Positions 24,104-24,778 of a DNA stretch of 24,778 nt are shown piece by piece. The notes beneath the pieces were generated by a model. The model worked only from the letters and a program-made list of their open reading frames with translations. It was not told the origin of the DNA and searched no databases. Position numbers and translations under genes: made by a program. The stretch is from Clostridiales bacterium (GTDB taxonomy: Bacteria > Bacillota > Clostridia > Oscillospirales > Oscillospiraceae): assembly GCA_004556205.1 (NCBI GenBank), contig SFIL01000017.1:1-24778 (forward strand). The letters run 5' to 3'. Position 1 is the first letter of the stretch. Every line of letters begins with the position of its first letter.

Positions 24104-24146
24104 CCGCCGCGATGAAACCGCGCAAGGGGCGGAATTTCATCGGCGG
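24104..24146. repeat. long imperfect hairpin before the SleC operon
   Basis: CCGCC, GATGAAA and CCGC pair in turn with GCGG, TTTCATC and GGCGG, a total of about 16 pairs with a 2-base bulge on each side of the middle helix. There is no T-run. On the minus strand it lies just before the ribosome binding site of the pro-domain gene, so it could shape the leader RNA or the 3' end of the upstream gene. The rest of this 100-base gap shows nothing clear. Confidence 0.5.
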
Positions 24147-24185
24147 TCACTGCATAGTCTATGCGGAAGGGGAATGAAAGGTGCG

Positions 24186-24617
24186 CTATAGATACTGCTT
24201 CATCTGATTAAAATTTGCCTGCTCGGTTTGCAGCAGCCGTCTCGAGAGCGTAGAAACCTTGGGGTCAAGGATGCCCATCGTGCGAAGATTCTGCATACTT
24301 TTGATCATGCCGCGTGCGTTGCCTTGCAGCATCATTTCTGCGATTTTTGCCGTGGGATCGAGGCTGGTGCGCACACGCAGCTTTGCGGACAGTGCGGCAC
24401 CGTATTTTGCTATCGGATGAATATTGTGTGCCCGTCCGCCGCGCTCACGCAGTAGACGATCCGCCTCGGTATAGATCTGCTCATATTCGTTGAGCTGCGA
24501 ACGCAGCGCGTTGCGGAAATCGCGATTTACCGTCTCATTCATGACATTCTTGATGCCGTAGCAGCCCATCTGCGTTGTGCGGCGAATCGAGTTGAGCATG
24601 GATACATCGTTTTCCAA
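24186..24617 (-). CDS. small helical protein, possibly ferritin-like four-helix bundle
   Basis: This 143-residue protein is not firmly recognised. It is almost all predicted helix with no membrane segment or signal: MLNSIRRTTQMGCYGIKNV, then NRDFRNALRSQLNEYEQIYTE, a middle region with GNARGMIKSMQNLR and a C-terminal helix ending NFNQMKQYL. The pattern resembles small ferritin-like or DUF2383-type four-helix proteins common in spore-forming Clostridia, but no metal-binding ExxH motif is seen. The start is TTG at 24617 because GGAGGTGAT lies 8 bases upstream; an upstream ATG (24653) has no such site. It lies about 100 bases upstream of the SleC-type operon on the same strand, so a sporulation role is possible but only by context. 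Confidence 0.75.
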   Translation of the reverse strand: MENDVSMLNSIRRTTQMGCYGIKNVMNETVNRDFRNALRSQLNEYEQIYTEADRLLRERGGRAHNIHPIAKYGAALSAKLRVRTSLDPTAKIAEMMLQGNARGMIKSMQNLRTMGILDPKVSTLSRRLLQTEQANFNQMKQYL

Positions 24618-24653
24618 ATCAATCACCTCCGTATTAGCTTGCCGAAAGAGCAC

Positions 24654-24778
24654 GAAATTATGCGGAATAAATCCGCAAGATGTTCATTTGTCAATGATGT
24701 GAGACTGGAAAAACGCGAAAGAGTTGCGAGATTAGGAAGGCGGTTTTGCTGACGGAGGGAGGGCGTAGCCCGAGTGGA
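24654..24778 (-). promoter_or_regulatory. upstream region of the small helical protein, two promoter candidates
   Basis: On the minus strand TTGACA (near 24698), 17 bases, TTTATT would suit sigma-A with a weak -10. GAACA, 18 bases, CATAATTT loosely resembles sigma-G/F promoters of forespore genes. A 6-pair hairpin (TGCGGA...TCCGCA, near 24660-24676) overlaps them. Neither candidate is convincing. No gene was supported in the last 125 bases. Confidence 0.3.

Overview
The window looks like a chromosomal segment of a spore-forming, anaerobic Clostridia bacterium, most likely of the Oscillospiraceae type. The reasons are moderately high GC, Gram-positive ribosome binding sites (RBS), TTG/GTG starts, a one-subunit pyruvate:ferredoxin oxidoreductase, ECF-type vitamin uptake, SLH-anchored surface proteins and a SleC-like spore cortex hydrolase. 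The genus cannot be named from this sequence alone. No rRNA, tRNA, CRISPR array, phage gene or intact insertion sequence was seen.

Left part (1-8432): a sigma-A-like promoter reads off the left edge. Next, on the minus strand, come a membrane GT2 glycosyltransferase and nifJ, which has a convincing promoter and a TTG start. Divergent from nifJ is a tight plus-strand run of a ComM/YifB ATPase, thiI and a CinA C-terminal amidohydrolase (pncC type), ended by a small terminator.

Middle part (8433-10400): about 430 bases without a gene hold a very stable hairpin and a pair of inverted repeats. Then come a small Xre regulator and, divergent from it, a near-consensus promoter. That promoter now drives only the last ~57 codons of a lost SLH surface protein, up to a strong terminator. 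A one-domain aspartate kinase without ACT domains faces it.

Cobalamin-type uptake operon (10371-14120): promoter, cobalamin riboswitch, intrinsic terminator, an EcfT membrane protein, and an 859-residue fusion of two ABC ATPases with an S-component-like membrane domain. Together the two proteins supply every part of an ECF transporter, and the riboswitch points to B12 or a corrinoid as substrate. A membrane-anchored metallo-beta-lactamase-fold protein follows.

Right part (15275-24778): a minus-strand permease of the putative heavy-metal/manganese exporter family, then a very large secreted SLH protein joining a phosphodiester glycosidase domain to a metallophosphoesterase domain. The far right carries a minus-strand sporulation/germination group: a small helical protein, a SleC-type pro-domain, the SleC-like SpoIID/peptidoglycan-binding protein (separated from the pro-domain by one in-frame TAA), and a second peptidoglycan-binding protein.

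The items most worth a second look are the split SleC, the two-enzyme surface protein, the ATPase-ATPase-S-component fusion under a divergent B12 riboswitch, and the Xre/promoter/SLH remnant.
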